Notes: generated by a model from the sequence alone, not told the origin. Positions 1 through 10,945 are shown, numbered from the stretch's first letter. The stretch is DNA of 64,000 nt from Prostheceraeus crozeri (GCA_907163375.1 CAJQUW010011283.1:124001-188000); one strand, 5' to 3'. Made by a program: numbers and translations.

Positions 1-375
1 TGTAGTCAAATAGGTTTACCGTGACACACGTTTGTGAAAGTAAAGTTTGATCATCGAAGTTTTATTCGTAAGTGTCGTCAGAAAGTGTATCATGGTTTGC
101 AAAAGCAAAGTTTAGTGTAGTCAAATGGATTTACCACGACGCATGTTTGTGAAAGTAAAGTTTTATCATCGAAGTTCTGTTCGTGAGTGTCGTCAGAAAG
201 TATATCATGTTGTACAAAAGTTTTACTGCAACACAGGTTGTATAGTTGCAAAGTTTGATCATGGCGTTTTATGAAACACAAATGTCATAAAATGTAAGCG
301 TTAGTGTAGTCAAATAGTTTTTACCACAACACACGTTTGTGAAAGTAAAGTTTGATCATTGAAGTTTTATGACTG
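1..375 (+). repeat. 115-bp subterminal tandem repeats, left end
   Basis: Mirror image of the right-end array. TAGTGTAGTCAAATGG/AGG blocks followed by AAAGTAAAGTTTGATCATCG recur at about 1, 117 and 303. The array enters the window already in progress, so copy number and the true tip are unknown. Confidence 0.65.
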
Positions 376-489
376 ACCGAACTCGTCACAGCACTAAAAA
401 GTTTTATCAAAAAGGTTTTACTGCACAGTGTAGATTGTCTTGTTGCTTACTTTCACACTGTTAGAAAGTTTTATGTTGAGTGGAGACAG

Positions 490-756
490 TTGCCAAATGT
501 TCCCTTATTAGAAAATTCAAACTTCATGAATGCTAGATTGCTGAATACTTCATCAGGTTTACTAAAAGCAGTTTTCTACTGCAGTAAGACTGAGAGTTTA
601 GAATGTTATATGAAAACAGTGTTCACCACAGCACTAGAAAGTTTTACTGCACTGTGTAGATTGTTTCACAGTGATAAAGGGTCTTATAGTAAGTACTACA
701 GTGTTGAATGTTTTATAAAACCAGGTAAAGTCTTGTTACAGACGTTGAGTGTGTGA
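490..756 (+). CDS. Hypothetical ORF in left TIR (mirror of 13946-14329)
   Basis: An 88-codon frame with no recognised domain. The same frame in the right TIR is longer (127 codons, minus strand), reaching through sequence that here lacks a usable upstream start. The frame overlaps imperfect repeats of the type AGAAAGTTTTACTGCAC, so its openness may be a by-product of repetition. Conservation between the two TIRs adds little because TIRs are kept alike as DNA. It points inward from the element end. I give it low weight as a gene. Confidence 0.2.
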   Translation: MPNVPLLENSNFMNARLLNTSSGLLKAVFYCSKTESLECYMKTVFTTALESFTALCRLFHSDKGSYSKYYSVECFIKPGKVLLQTLSV

Positions 757-814
757 GAGCTAGTTCCATGACATTGAATCGCGTGTGGGTCCTAAAGTCC
801 TAAACTCCAAAAAC

Positions 815-905
815 CAAGGGTAGGGTTTTCTACGGTTGGATTAAGGGATTTAAGGATTTAGGGTTTTATATCACATGCGTTAACCGTTCGTGTAGAATAC
901 GTGAA
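815..905 (-). promoter_or_regulatory. TATA/TTTAGGG module, copy 1 (faces left)
   Basis: Read on the minus strand: GTATTCTACACGAACGGTT, then ATATAAAACCCTAAATCC, then repeats of CTTAAATCC and CCAACCGTAGAAAACCCTAC. It contains a canonical TATAAAA directly upstream of degenerate CCCTAAAT units. The same order of blocks recurs at 7079, 10870, 11391, 11545 and 13799, which is the main evidence that it is a functional module rather than chance. Promoter role is inferred. Confidence 0.5.
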
Positions 906-1750
906 GCACATCTTCGCTTAAAAGTCTAAACGCAAACGTTGAAATAAGTTTTGTAAGAAGTCTTTGACATGCTGTTGTGAAACTTAGCGAACGTTGAAAA
1001 AATTTTTATGAAATGTTTCTGCAGTCACACTCGTTAGCGTGCCAGCTTTACTAAATGTGTTGCTTGCCTTTATCAAATTGAATGCCATGAAATTGAACAT
1101 GTGTGAGATAAAAATCAACCTGCTAGATTAAGTGAAACACAAAAGTGTCACAACTATTTTACGGGAAACTTGTAAAGGAGAACTGTGTAGCGAGAACGTT
1201 TACACTCATCATAGACAGATGAACATATATTCTCACTTCAACTTTGTGACATTCAAATGAAATTCGTAAACATGAAGCTCTAGACTCCGTGGTGTAAAAA
1301 ACTTTATGACAACAACTTTATGTTGGTAAAACTTTCATAGATTGCAGTCGTGTTTAAAGCTGATATAAAAACCTGTAGAAACGCTTAAGTCTTAGATGCA
1401 GTTCAACGACTCAACCATTGAACTAACAAAATGAAGAAGTCTGTGTAGAGGTCCATAACACTCTCATCAGTAGGAAACAGCAAAGCATGTCATGTCATTG
1501 AATTATCAAGACTGAGTGACAAGTCTGTGTCAGTGGAATTATTTCATGAGTATGAAACAGCGAACATTACATTAGGACTGTCCATGAGTATTAAAGGCCA
1601 GAATCAAAGTTTGCCATTTCATGTGCTTGACAAATGAATACGTGTCTCATTTCTAAACGAATCGTGGGTTGGTAACAGAATCAACATTCAAAAACCTGCA
1701 TCAAGTGATTTTCTGTGCAGACGATGTGAAAATGGCACACGGATTGACAT

Positions 1751-2116
1751 TTAATATTGCTTGCAATATTCAACATGCTGCCATTCAAAAGCAGCTAAAA
1801 CGTTTATCATAAAACCTATCAGTGAAACAGATGTCATATAACCCTCCTGTGCACACAAAGGTTCACGAGGAGAGACAGCCCACTCTGTCGCCTGTTTGTC
1901 GCGCCGCTCCCTCAGCAGATGGAGTAGAACACAAAGATGAATGATAACACACTCTCTGGCAATCGTTTGTCGCATTAAACGCATTGAATTTTCTATCGCA
2001 TCTGTCCAACGAACAAGGATGCAGGAACTTATCGTCATCTCAGACCTCCCACTTAGCTGATTCCTACACAGCCCATTGCTATCGCACCGGAAGGGAGATT
2101 CACGCCATAAATGCAT
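1751..2116 (-). CDS. Hypothetical 121-aa ORF at inner end of left TIR
   Basis: Reads toward the outer end of the element. It contains a basic stretch (LLRERRDKQATEWAVSPREP) and a hydrophobic C-terminal part (TSVSLIGFMINVLAAFEW) that could be a single membrane segment. The first residues use sequence beyond the TIR match, so the right-hand twin (12546-12833) starts at an inner Met and is 95 codons. No family recognised. It could be a small real product or chance. Confidence 0.3.
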   Translation of the reverse strand: MHLWRESPFRCDSNGLCRNQLSGRSEMTISSCILVRWTDAIENSMRLMRQTIARECVIIHLCVLLHLLRERRDKQATEWAVSPREPLCAQEGYMTSVSLIGFMINVLAAFEWQHVEYCKQY

Positions 2117-2159
2117 CTAAGTTTGTTGAGTGGTTGAGGATGGCAGTCAATGAAATTAT

Positions 2160-2640
2160 GTGTTCCCTTTTCTACCTTCAACCATAGGTTTACAGCGATT
2201 TGATTGCGCGAAACAGACATTTGAAAGGCTGTATCATTCTCATATAAAGCAGAGTCTCTTGCATATCACTATCATAGTCATTTCCGAGAAGCCGAGAGCG
2301 TGTGTGATGCCATTTCGCATTGTACACCGCGGAGAAGAATTCCACAGTGATATCTACGCTGAGGATATCACTCTGGAATTTGAGAAGCATTATTCATACT
2401 TCTCTTTGAATGAGGATATGAGCCGTCGACTACGAAAGAGATGGAGACGGCGGAAAGTGAGGCCGAGACGGTGGAAAGTGAGGAGATGATGTGGAGTGTG
2501 GACACGGAAAGTGAGGAAGTGGAAGCGAGTGAAGATGTCATTGTGATATCAGATGATGAAGTAAGAGTTTTGCGCATGCATACGAATGGCTGTCATCTCA
2601 ACTCGTTCATGTTTTTTTCAGTGACGGAGTGAGTGATGGG
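2160..2640 (+). CDS. Candidate spliced gene of the element: acidic, SUMO-interaction-like exon
   Basis: Two overlapping frames are open here. One (2160-2489) starts MFPFLPSTIGLQRFDCAKQT and ends in a very basic run that is probably the shadow of the other. The second (ATG at 2441) is strongly acidic, rich in ESEAETVESEE-type runs, and ends DVIVISDDE, which fits the SUMO-interaction pattern of hydrophobic V/I residues followed by S-D-D-E. Directly after SDDE is a good 5' splice site (GAA then GTAAGAG, near 2561), with a T-rich 3' splice site near 2620. Spliced cargo is therefore likely, but I cannot fix which frame is used or how exons join. No known family recognised. Confidence 0.4.
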
Positions 2641-2746
2641 CGTTCTTTAGTTCATAAAATCATCATGCACACATACAGCACACTGTTTCACCACATTTCC
2701 TCGTGAATGCATCATGAGTTCTTATAAGAACTTCCTTCTAATGCAG

Positions 2747-2883
2747 CTAAAGCGGTTCCAAGCCCGCCACATATCTTTGGATATAGAATGCAGAGGAGAA
2801 GGATAAATGATGAAATGGAATGGAGGGAAGCCAAACTTGCACCACATGCAGCCACAGACACATTTCTATCCTCATTAAGATGA
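2747..2883 (+). CDS. Candidate last exon of the 2.2-kb gene
   Basis: A splice acceptor (CCTTCTAATGCAG) is followed by a 44-codon open frame with residues KAVPSPPHIFGYRMQRRRIN and later KLAPHAATDTFLSSLR, ending at TGA 2881. The composition looks coding: charged, proline-containing and not low-complexity. It is the natural downstream exon for the acidic frame, though the phase of the join is unresolved. No domain recognised. Confidence 0.35.
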
Positions 2884-2999
2884 CATTCAATCACTTGAAT
2901 TCTAATGTGACCATCACATCCTTAGATCTCAGTACAGTCAACTCTCTAACGTGCTTGTTTAACCTATTATCTCTGACTTTACAAACACTGAAAGGATTA

Positions 3000-3135
3000 T
3001 AACATGATTTCAAAATTTTCAAACATCAACTTTATTTCTAACTTCACAAATAGTGAAATGCTTGTGACTATCTTTTATACTTTACCTATCTTACAAACAC
3101 TGAAATGCTTGTCACTCTATATATACTTTACCTAT
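3000..3135 (+). repeat. Internal TTACAAACACTGAAATG repeat cluster, copy 1
   Basis: Short imperfect units of the form CTTACAAACACTGAAATG separated by ACTTTATTTCTAAC or TATACTTTACCTAT. The same mosaic recurs at 7190-7580 and 10430-10585 in the same orientation. The cluster is cut by the LINE just after the last TTTACCTAT. Confidence 0.65.
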
Positions 3136-3771
3136 AAATTGCTAAAGTCCATCGATCTACTAGTCATGCAGGCTGGTTGTATATCTCGCGCTCTCGTGTC
3201 AATTTCTCTTTTGCCGTTGTTCTTTGGTGTTTGACCACCATTTTAGATTTTTTTCACATCATTGGTGTCGTCAACGTCTCAGCTACGTCGCTGTGCTTAG
3301 TGTTTATTCGGTCAGTGGAGGAATATCCCATAATTCGTCGATCTTCGATATTTCCATCCGCGGTAGTGATTTGTGCTTACTTCGACTTCTTTCTGTCTGT
3401 CGTTGAGCGGCTGTGTCAGGCATCATCGACTCAGTCCGTGAAATGCACGTCGATTTCTAATTTCCGGATCAAGACTGAATTCTATTGCTAATTTGCAGGC
3501 GTGGTTGTAAAGCGCATTGCATTAAGACGCTTGTTCTGGTTGGCATTCTTGGATGGTCCCAGGTTCAATTTTGATAGTGTTTATCCAATCAAATCTTTTA
3601 CCACTACGAAACGAAATGGATGCTGCAAAACAATTTATTTGTTGTCAGACGAAGACCTCATGAAGCGTAAAGCAAGTATCAGCAAAGAAGAACTTATTGA
3701 TGCTTTAATTCTTAGTAAGAGACAATGAAGTCAATCCCAATTATTCAGCTCTGAAAGACGAAATAGTTTCT

Positions 3772-4389
3772 ATGATTCAAGTCAAAATAAATGAAAGTTT
3801 TTTCTTTCACCTCTCGAAGTTCTCAGCACTTTTTGATGCTCATGCTGAATTGCAGCGCAATTTCGATGATTTCAAGAGACAATATAACTATTTTGAGAGT
3901 AATTTTCTAGAGCAAACAAGTAAGACCATGAATGAAGCAGCTAATGAACTCCAGCAACGAATAGACCGGCAAAATAACTTTTTGGTCTTTGGCGTTCCTG
4001 AGTCTGCTCAAGGGAACTTAGCGGAAAGAAAGGAAAGTGATCATGATAGTGTTATCAGTGTGCTTCGTGATATAAATATTACAGACGTGGAGATCGACAA
4101 CGTGCACCGTGTTGGCCGACAAATACTTGGAAAACATCGACCACTAAAGGTCAAGTGTAAATCCAAAAGTTTCCAACGAACTGTGTTGCTAAATGCTAAG
4201 AAGCTGAAAGACTCGCGCACTTACAAACATGTGTTTATTAACCGAGATCTAACGCTGATGCAGCAAGCACTAAGAAAAGCAAACAAAGAGCGACAGAGGC
4301 AAAAGCCTAATAGCAATGACCCACCATCGGATATCTTGACAGGGGTTACAAACTCGTCTTCTTTTACTGGTATGCAGCATTTTGATTGA
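3772..4389 (+). pseudogene. LINE ORF1 protein (RNA-binding, coiled coil plus RRM-like)
   Basis: The product has an N-terminal helical region with possible coiled coil (FDAHAELQRNFDDFKRQYNY) and then the conserved core NNFLVFGVPESAQGN ... DVEIDNVHRVGRQ ... FINRDLTLMQQALRKANKER, typical of L1/CR1 ORF1 RRM and C-terminal domains that bind element RNA. An upstream in-family segment (MKRKASISKEELIDALILSK, from 3660) is in another frame with a stop between them, so the start is displaced. Similar in order to the ORF1 at 41295-42092. Confidence 0.7.
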
Positions 4390-4515
4390 AAATTTTACTC
4401 TACAGGAAAGTGTAATTAATAAGTATCCAACTATTTCATTAGTAAATATCCAATCATTGCTGCCTAATGTAGATGAATTGTACGCTGGCTTCATGAAAAT
4501 ATTGCTGATAATTTA

Positions 4516-5250
4516 GTGAATTTGCAAGGTTATCATCTCTATAGAGATGATCGCTTGGGACGTAAAGGCGGTGGCACAGCCATTTTTGTCAGTAGTTGTT
4601 TCAGTTCTATTCGCACTATAAATATTGCTCGACCTACAACGGATAAAATTTCAGCCACAATAATAGAACTTCCATTTTTGCATATGTATTATATGTGTAT
4701 TTACATAGCTCCATCTTGTACTTCAAGCGAGCTTAGTGAAGTCTATGATTTTATTTGCATCACTTTTGACTATCTTTTATCAATAAAACCCAAACACAAT
4801 TTTGTCATTGCAGGTGACATGAATCATTTTGATTGTAAAAGACAATGTATTGATTTAGATGCTAATGATATTACTGTCAAACCAACACGTAAGGAGAACA
4901 TTTTGGACCACATCATTATTACAAATGACTTGTTTCAGCACTACACTGCTGATAAAGTTTCTTATGGTTCACCAATTGGCAATGCAGACCATGCATTTCT
5001 TACGTGTCATCCCAAATCTACTACAGATACCAAAGTTGCCAGAACTTATTCGATTCGTAAAATCTATGATCTTCGTGAATCCAATCTCAACAATTTAAAT
5101 AGAGCTGTGAATGATTGTGATTGGCCTCAAATCGAATATTTGAATAACGTCAATGATAAATGGAGCAGTTTTCATAATTCACTCTCTTTGTTGGTTGATC
5201 AATACATTCCCCAGCACTTTGTTGCAATGAATTCTGACAATAAGGAATGA
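4516..5250 (+). pseudogene. LINE ORF2 endonuclease domain
   Basis: Endonuclease/exonuclease/phosphatase fold signature: YRDDRLGRKGGGTAIFVSS, then NFVIAGDMNHFD (catalytic Asp region) and GNADHAFLTC (the terminal D-H pair, normally SDH). These nick target DNA to prime reverse transcription. It runs into a stop at 5250 and the frame is broken before the polymerase part, so it is a relic. Confidence 0.75.
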
Positions 5251-5479
5251 CTTACCCCTATAACCAAAAAGCTAATCAATGATAGATGGGCAGCATATAG
5301 AGCTGGGGACTGGACTCGCTATAATCAGCTCAAGATTAAGGTTAAGGAAGAAATTCAAAAATGATAAGTTATTTGGGCCAACAAAATTCAATCCAAATCA
5401 AATGGTCCTTGGAAGCCACTTAGTGCCTTTAATGGGAAAGATTCACAAACACATGCGTTCGCTAACTGCATAAGCGAAA

Positions 5480-6796
5480 ATGGTGGTTTATCTAATACAT
5501 TGTCGAAGATTTCTAATGAATTCAAAATTTCGCAAAACTTTAATTCATCCGTTGGTGTTCCGGAAATTCAAGATGATGGATGGAGCCTTAAAATTCAAGA
5601 CTAACAAATCTTCAGGTGATCAAAGTATACCAGCTAAAATATACAAGCAGTTATCTTATTCAATTTCAAGATCACTTACAACAATTTTCCAAGCGTCTAT
5701 GGATCAACGTGTATTCCCGAAAGATTGAAGTGCAGTATTATTGCTCCCGTGCCTAAAGTGACTCCAGCAATGAGAATTCATAAACTCAGGCCAATAACCC
5801 AAACTACACTACCAGCAAAACTGCTAGAGAAATTTGTTTTATAGCGCATGTATTCCGACTTTTTAAAGTTATATGGACCTGTGCAACATGTTTCAGAAAT
5901 GGTTCTCTTCCACTACAGCCGTCCTTTCCATCGTGAACAAACTGTGTGAAAATTTTGATAACCCTATCTGTTATGGCTCAATTTTGATAACCTTTGATTT
6001 TAAAAGGGCATTTGATCAGTTAAATCATAACACAGTGATGAGAAAATTTTGTGATAAAGGTATGCCCACTGGTTTTCTGTTGTGGCTGCAAAATTATTTA
6101 AGTAGCAGAACTGCTTGTGTTCGTTTATTGAATACTGATTCCACTTTTTTTGATGTTGTGTCTGGCGTTCCTCAGTGAAATGTTCTCGCCCCCTTTATCG
6201 TTGCCTCTATTTTTGGGGACTATAAATCCGACCATGACAATGATGTGTATTGTGTAAAGTATGCCGATGATCTCACATTAATTGTACCAGTATTTGATTC
6301 TGAAGTTTCAAATGTTGAGAGCCTTGTCAAGAATGTCATAATGGATGTAAAGTTTCGGTGCGAAGGGAATGACATGCAAATAAATTTTATGAAATCAAAT
6401 GTAATGCTATGTCTTAAGAGAAAAGTTTTGCGCAATCCCAGTCTGTACAATTTCCCCTTGAATATTATTGTTTCGGTAGCAGTACTATGCATTAATATTG
6501 CAGATGATCTGTCTTGGCATTGTCATGTTGACAAAATTATCAAAGTTGCCAACAAACGATTTCATGTTCTACGTAAATTGCGCCCGTTTGTATCTGATGA
6601 AGAATTGCATATCATCTATACATCTTATGTTAGATCTATTTTGGAGTATGCATGTCCCGTATTTGTGAGCTTGAATAGAAAATTGTCTCTGCGATTAGAA
6701 AGAATAGACAAAAGAGCACATCGCATCATTTATGGAAACAGTGAAAGAAAGTGTGACTGCTCCATTGATGAAATTTCAAAGCGTCGCTTAATCTAG
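5480..6796 (+). pseudogene. LINE ORF2 reverse transcriptase domain, fragmented
   Basis: Three frames carry RT blocks in order: KFKTNKSSGDQSIPAKIYKQ (5480-5728), ITFDFKRAFDQLNHNT and VVSGVPQ (5873-6178), and VKYADDLTLIVPVF with the catalytic YADD (6245-6796), followed by the usual thumb-like region LRKLRPFVSDEELHIIYTSY and Cys-containing tail RIIYGNSERKCDCSIDE. Frameshifts and stops separate the blocks. Family assignment to the jockey/CR1/L2 branch rests on this tail and on ORF1. Confidence 0.75.
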
Positions 6797-7078
6797 TGTT
6801 AGTCATTGTGTTCATCGTTTGATACCTAAACGTCTTGTGTATTCAAATCTTTCATGCATACCTCTTTGTAGAACCGTAAAAATGAAATCAACTTTTTTTC
6901 CTTTTATGGCTTGTCTTTTAAGCAAACTTTCTCAATGAAAAGTTATGAAACCAATCTATGGTGTTCACATGTCTTCTTATGAATGTATTTAACATATATT
7001 TGCATCAATGTTGAATTGTGTATGGTACCTTTTGATTTTTATTTGATTGAATAAAATACTTTTCTATTCTATGTATTG

Positions 7079-7165
7079 GGATAGGGTTACCTACGGTTGG
7101 ATTTAGGGATTTAGGGTTTTATATAGCACAAGTAAATGTTAACCGTTAGTGAATAGTAGATTTAT
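7079..7165 (-). promoter_or_regulatory. TATA/TTTAGGG module, copy 2 (faces left)
   Basis: Minus-strand order: CACTAACGGTTAACATTTAC, TATATAAAACCCTAAATCCC, TAAATCCAACCGTAGGTAAC, CCTATCCC. It lies immediately beyond the 3' end of the inserted LINE, so it belonged to the long-TIR element before that insertion. Spacing between the ACGGTTAAC block and TATAAAA is nearly the same as in copy 1. Confidence 0.5.
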
Positions 7166-7189
7166 TGACTTAACCATTTGTGAATGAAA

Positions 7190-7940
7190 TTGTTCCTAAC
7201 ATTGCAAACAACTACTTTATTTCTAACTTTACAAACAGTGAGATGATTCTAACTTTATTCTTCACCTATCTTACAAACATTAAAGTGTCTATAGCATTTT
7301 TTCTAACTTTACAGTGACATGGTTATAACTTTATTTTTACCTTTACAAACAGTGAAAGGATTATAACATGATTTCAAAATTTACAAACATCAACTTTATT
7401 TCTAACTTCAGAAATAGTGAAATGCTTGTGACTATATTTTATACTTTACCTATCTTACAAACACTGAAATGCTTGTCACTCTATTTATACTTTACCTATC
7501 TTACAAACACTGAAATGATTCTGATACTGTTCCTAATTTTACAAACAGTAGAAATGGTTGTAACTTTATTTCCTTAGTCAATCCACTCTATTGAAACGAC
7601 AAGAAAACGACACAGCATGTACATGATATGTTATTGATACCCACACAGCTTTTTCTGTTACACTTCAATTCATTTCATGTGTTCTATCATATACACTCAA
7701 AACCTGCAACGACATTTATTATATTACATCCATGAATATGACGTGATAAAATTCACATCATCTCAAAACCTTTTAACAGCGCTTGTCTTCAAACATATGC
7801 TGAATCCCACATAGCTTCTTTGTTACACTACCAATTCATTTCAATGTGAGCTAATCTTGCATCACTCATTTCATGCGACATAACTTTTCACTTTAATTAT
7901 TCCTACAATGTGACTGCAGTGGTCTCAACACAATCCCTAT
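7190..7940 (+). repeat. Internal direct repeat of the element, copy A
   Basis: Contains the ACAAACAGTGAAATG mosaic (7190-7570), then GACAAGAAAACGACACAG, CACACAGC, TTTCACTTTAATTATTCC and TACAATGTGAC. The same order recurs at 10440-10770, there shorter because copy A has an extra piece of about 110 bp near 7680-7790. No gene is seen from 7571 to 8209. Confidence 0.7.
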
Positions 7941-8209
7941 CATGTATTCTAACACTCTAATCACTGCGCAATGACTGTTGTGAATTGTATCGCATTCATG
8001 TACATGACTCAGGCCTGTAAATTCCTGTTACTCAGGTGTGAGAAGGTTATGAGAACCTAAGATGCTTCAGTGTTAATAATTTCAATTTACTCGAGTAACA
8101 TTTGATGCTTTCATGTCTAGTAACATGTATGAGTTACTTCATAACTCTAGTTTAATGGAGGCTTTGATTAATCATTCTTAGCCCGCTGAAGATGAGTGTT
8201 TTAAAATCA

Positions 8210-9769
8210 TCACACTGTGAAGAGAGATTGCAAACTAATAAAGATAGAAATTTGATTTCTGTATATGTTTGGCGTGTGAGTGGCCATCCTTTCATCCCTT
8301 TCATCAATTTTCAACCCATCCTCTGAGTTCAACGGGCTTGGAACCGTTAGAAAGTGAAAACACTTTCCGGCCTCATTATGGGTAGCCTCATAAAGGCTGT
8401 TTGGGACATTCACTAGCCTCATGAAGGCCGTTTGCGGCCTTCTCCGACTTCTCTCTAATTTTGTTCGAAGATGTCTGTAAGAAAGAAAAATGGTGTTAGA
8501 GTTGATTGAAAGGCAATGACGTTCGAGTAACTTACTAGGAATTTTCCTCTTCATTTTTCTCACTAAAAAATCACACAGTCGACCGTCTACCTCCATACTG
8601 ATATGAATGCAGGTGACCCCACGTCACATACTTGGTTTCTGTAGATTGGCAGGTCTACCTCTACGTGTCTTCTCTTCATTTCGTTGTTGATGTATTCAGC
8701 CTGACTAAGTCTCCTCTTCAGGTCATGATTTTCTTCTCTCATCCCTTGACAGTTCCTCTCTATCACACCAAGTCTGTCAACCTCCTGCCTCTGATGATTC
8801 AACTCGGATACTACCTCCTCATAAGCCATCTCCTTCTCCTTCCATTCCCGCCACTCTTTCATTAATGTTTCCTCTCTCTTCTGCAGCTGTAATACTTCCT
8901 CCTGTGAGACTTTCACCGTTCCCACTTTAATTTCTAGTTTGGCTATGTCCTGCACCATATCTTTATTTTGTCTGTTCATGGCCTCATAGCGATCTTTGAG
9001 CAGCATGTAATGGGCTTGCTGTGATGCCTTCGACTTCAACTCATCCCTATCTAGACCTCTTGTTTGTTCGCGTATACCGCCTTTCTTTGGCGTAGAAGTG
9101 TTAAGTGGCTCCTCTACATGTTCAGATGCGTGCTCAGATACATGTTCAGATTCCTGTTTACCACTATTAAAAACGGCTCTCTCCTCCTGTACTTCCCCTT
9201 CCTCCTCACTGCTGCTTGTGTCGCTGAAGAAGAGATCGTTCCCATCATCATCCAAGTCGACAATGTGTCTTACAGCCGCCCTCTCCTCCTGCCTTCGTCT
9301 ATACAAGTCATCAAACCACTTTTTGGAGTGGCAGTTGGAAATAGACGCACTAGGACACTGGTCATGTCTTTTCCTAAATTCGACAAAGTCAGAGTCTGCT
9401 TCTACAGCATGATGGACACATGTCTTTATTTCAAAGACCTTATGCTCCCCAGTGTGTTCCACCTGACTCAACTGCTTTTTGTATTCGGTCCCTCTGTATA
9501 CTTTATCACATGAACATCTTGTGACGCTGTTACGCGAAGACTTTGATAAAACCATGTTGAAACTGCAAGATAAAAGTCAGTTATTTACTACAGTTCTCAC
9601 AAGAAAGCACTGTTTATCAGAAACATGATTGTAATAAATGGCATAGGACAGACAATGAAGAACCTAACCTTAAGACCCTTATGTTAGAAGGTGTATCAGT
9701 GATGCCTGTAAGATCTGACTTTAAATCTGTAACTTAGAACGCTTGATAGCAAACGTCAGATGACTCACC
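8210..9769 (-). CDS. Spliced coiled-coil protein gene of the long-TIR element
   Basis: The main exon encodes 322 residues from ATG 9555 to 8587. It opens with a Cys/His-containing region (RCSCDKVYRG ... KTCVHHAVEAD), followed by a basic stretch (KKWFDDLYRRRQEERAAVRH), an acidic linker (DLDDDGNDLFFSDTSSSEEE), and about 130 residues of heptad-like coiled coil (QDIAKLEIKVGTVKVSQEEV to LKRRLSQAEYINNEMKRRH). A clean acceptor (CTTTTATCTTGCAG) lies just upstream of the ATG, and a 5' splice site (CAACG then GTGAGTC) near 9769 suggests a non-coding first exon. A second ORF (8596-8210) holds another donor-like GTAAGTTAC and acceptor TTTTCTTTCTTACAG near 8471, so the 3' end is probably spliced too. Family unknown; a Cys/His head plus coiled coil fits a DNA-binding or structural role, but that is a guess. 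Confidence 0.55.
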
Positions 9770-10429
9770 GTTGAAAGGAGGAAACAGGAGTGAAATTGGG
9801 TGAGGAAAAGCGCCTTACATACTTCTCTCTCACAAAGACAGAATATGCCAATGTCCAAATTTGATCATGTCTCCTTCAAACGATTTCATCTGACCATATT
9901 TAGAATGTCAACCGCTGATTTTCATGACTGACGCAGGGAGTCAAGATTACCATAAATGGGCATTCCCGCTTCGTTGTGACGGAAGGGGAATAACGCACGA
10001 CTCACGCTTTGTGATAGCGGTCTCTTTATCCTGAGTGGCAAGTTTGCATGACCCTCAAGTGAACTGAATGTATCCGAAAATGAAAAAGATGAAAAGATTG
10101 AATAGTTCCTAGCGTGTGATAAAATACATGGAATGACAAGCGTACATATGCCCACAAGGATACTTAGAGGCTTCACACCATTTGAATGTTTTCTTATATC
10201 ACTATCATGCTCACTTTCGAAGAGGCTTGATTCAATGTTTCATTCGAAGGATGCTTGTAAAGTTCAACACTGCATTCCCATGACATTTCAATTTTGTGTT
10301 TATACAATTGCATAAGCTTTCACTGGACTCGCATCGTCTTATAAAGTGTTCGTTTACGCAGCGCACGAAGTTATATCTCTCAATAATGTTGAACTCAATC
10401 TCACACACACACGCATTGTCACTTTAAAC
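9770..10429. other. No supported gene
   Basis: AT-rich interior of the long-TIR element upstream of the coiled-coil gene. Short ORFs on both strands show no domain or splice signals. The first exon and promoter of the 8.2-9.8 kb gene probably lie in its left part. Confidence 0.4.
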
Positions 10430-10770
10430 ATGACTGGAATGCAGTTCTCCCACATCAACTTTATTTCTAACGTTACAAATGCTGAAAAGATTCTAGCATT
10501 ATTTTATACTTCACCTATCTTACAAACACTGAAATGATTCTGATATTATTCCTAACTTTACAAACAGTAAAATGGTTGTAATTTTATCACTCAGTCAATC
10601 AACTCTGTTGAACCGACAAGAAAACGACACAGTGTGCACATGTTATTGAAACCCACACACAGCTTTTTGTTACACTAACAATTCAGTTCAATGTGAGCTA
10701 GTCTTGTGTCACTCATTTCAAATGACACAACTTTTCACTTTACTTATTCCTACAATGTTACTACTATGTG
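10430..10770 (+). repeat. Internal direct repeat of the element, copy B
   Basis: Diverged partner of 7370-7930, with ATCAACTTTATTTCTAACG, CTTACAAACACTGAAATGA, GACAAGAAAACGACACAG and TTTCACTTTACTTATTCC in the same order. Suggests an old internal duplication in the long-TIR element, before or apart from the TIR arrangement. Confidence 0.65.
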
Positions 10771-10869
10771 TTCTAAACTTTATGAGATCGCTTTCACTTC
10801 TATCTCACACTTTCTTCATCATACAACTAAGTGAATGAAATTTATGATACATTATCTGACTAGACTCAT

Positions 10870-10945
10870 TGAGTCACATTCTACACGAACAGATATTGCT
10901 AAAATGGATGATATAAAACGCTAAGTCTTGTAATAGGGTTGACTA
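10870..10945 (+). promoter_or_regulatory. TATA module, copy 3 (faces right, diverged)
   Basis: CACATTCTACACGAACAGAT is followed by GATGATATAAAACGCTAAGT and AATAGGGTTGAC. The first block and TATAAAA are kept while the TTTAGGG part has decayed. A further partial copy of the second block (AAAACGCTAAATCCCTAAAT) sits at 10986-11006. Confidence 0.4.

Larger units (their letters stand above)
1..2101 (+). repeat. Left terminal inverted repeat (cut by window start)
   Basis: Pairs with 12484-14701 on the opposite strand. For example 491-510 equals the complement of 14192-14211, and 1985-2040 equals the complement of 12544-12600. Similarity stops at the inner end just after the block ending CCGGAAGGGAGAT. 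The left copy lacks about 118-135 bp that the right copy has at about 13485-13620. Apart from two doubtful ORFs the stretch from 905 to 1750 holds nothing I recognise. Confidence 0.85.
3160..7075 (+). mobile_element. CR1/L2-type LINE inserted in the long-TIR element, decayed
   Basis: A non-LTR retrotransposon of about 3.9 kb with an ORF1-type protein (3651-4389), an apurinic endonuclease part (4516-5250) and a reverse transcriptase part (5480-6796), then a short 3' UTR ending TTGAATAAAATACTTTTC. It interrupts element sequence: TTTACCTAT repeats lie on the left and TATA module 2 starts right after it. ORF2 is broken into several frames, so it is inactive. The exact 5' boundary and target duplication are not resolved; about 3140-3170 is my estimate. 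Confidence 0.8.

Noticed and set aside
3490-3580. tRNA-like sequence GTGGTTGTAAAGCGCATT ... GGTCCCAGGTTCAATTTTG
   Set aside because: B-box is imperfect and arms do not pair convincingly; it lies in the LINE 5' region and I cannot support a tRNA or SINE.
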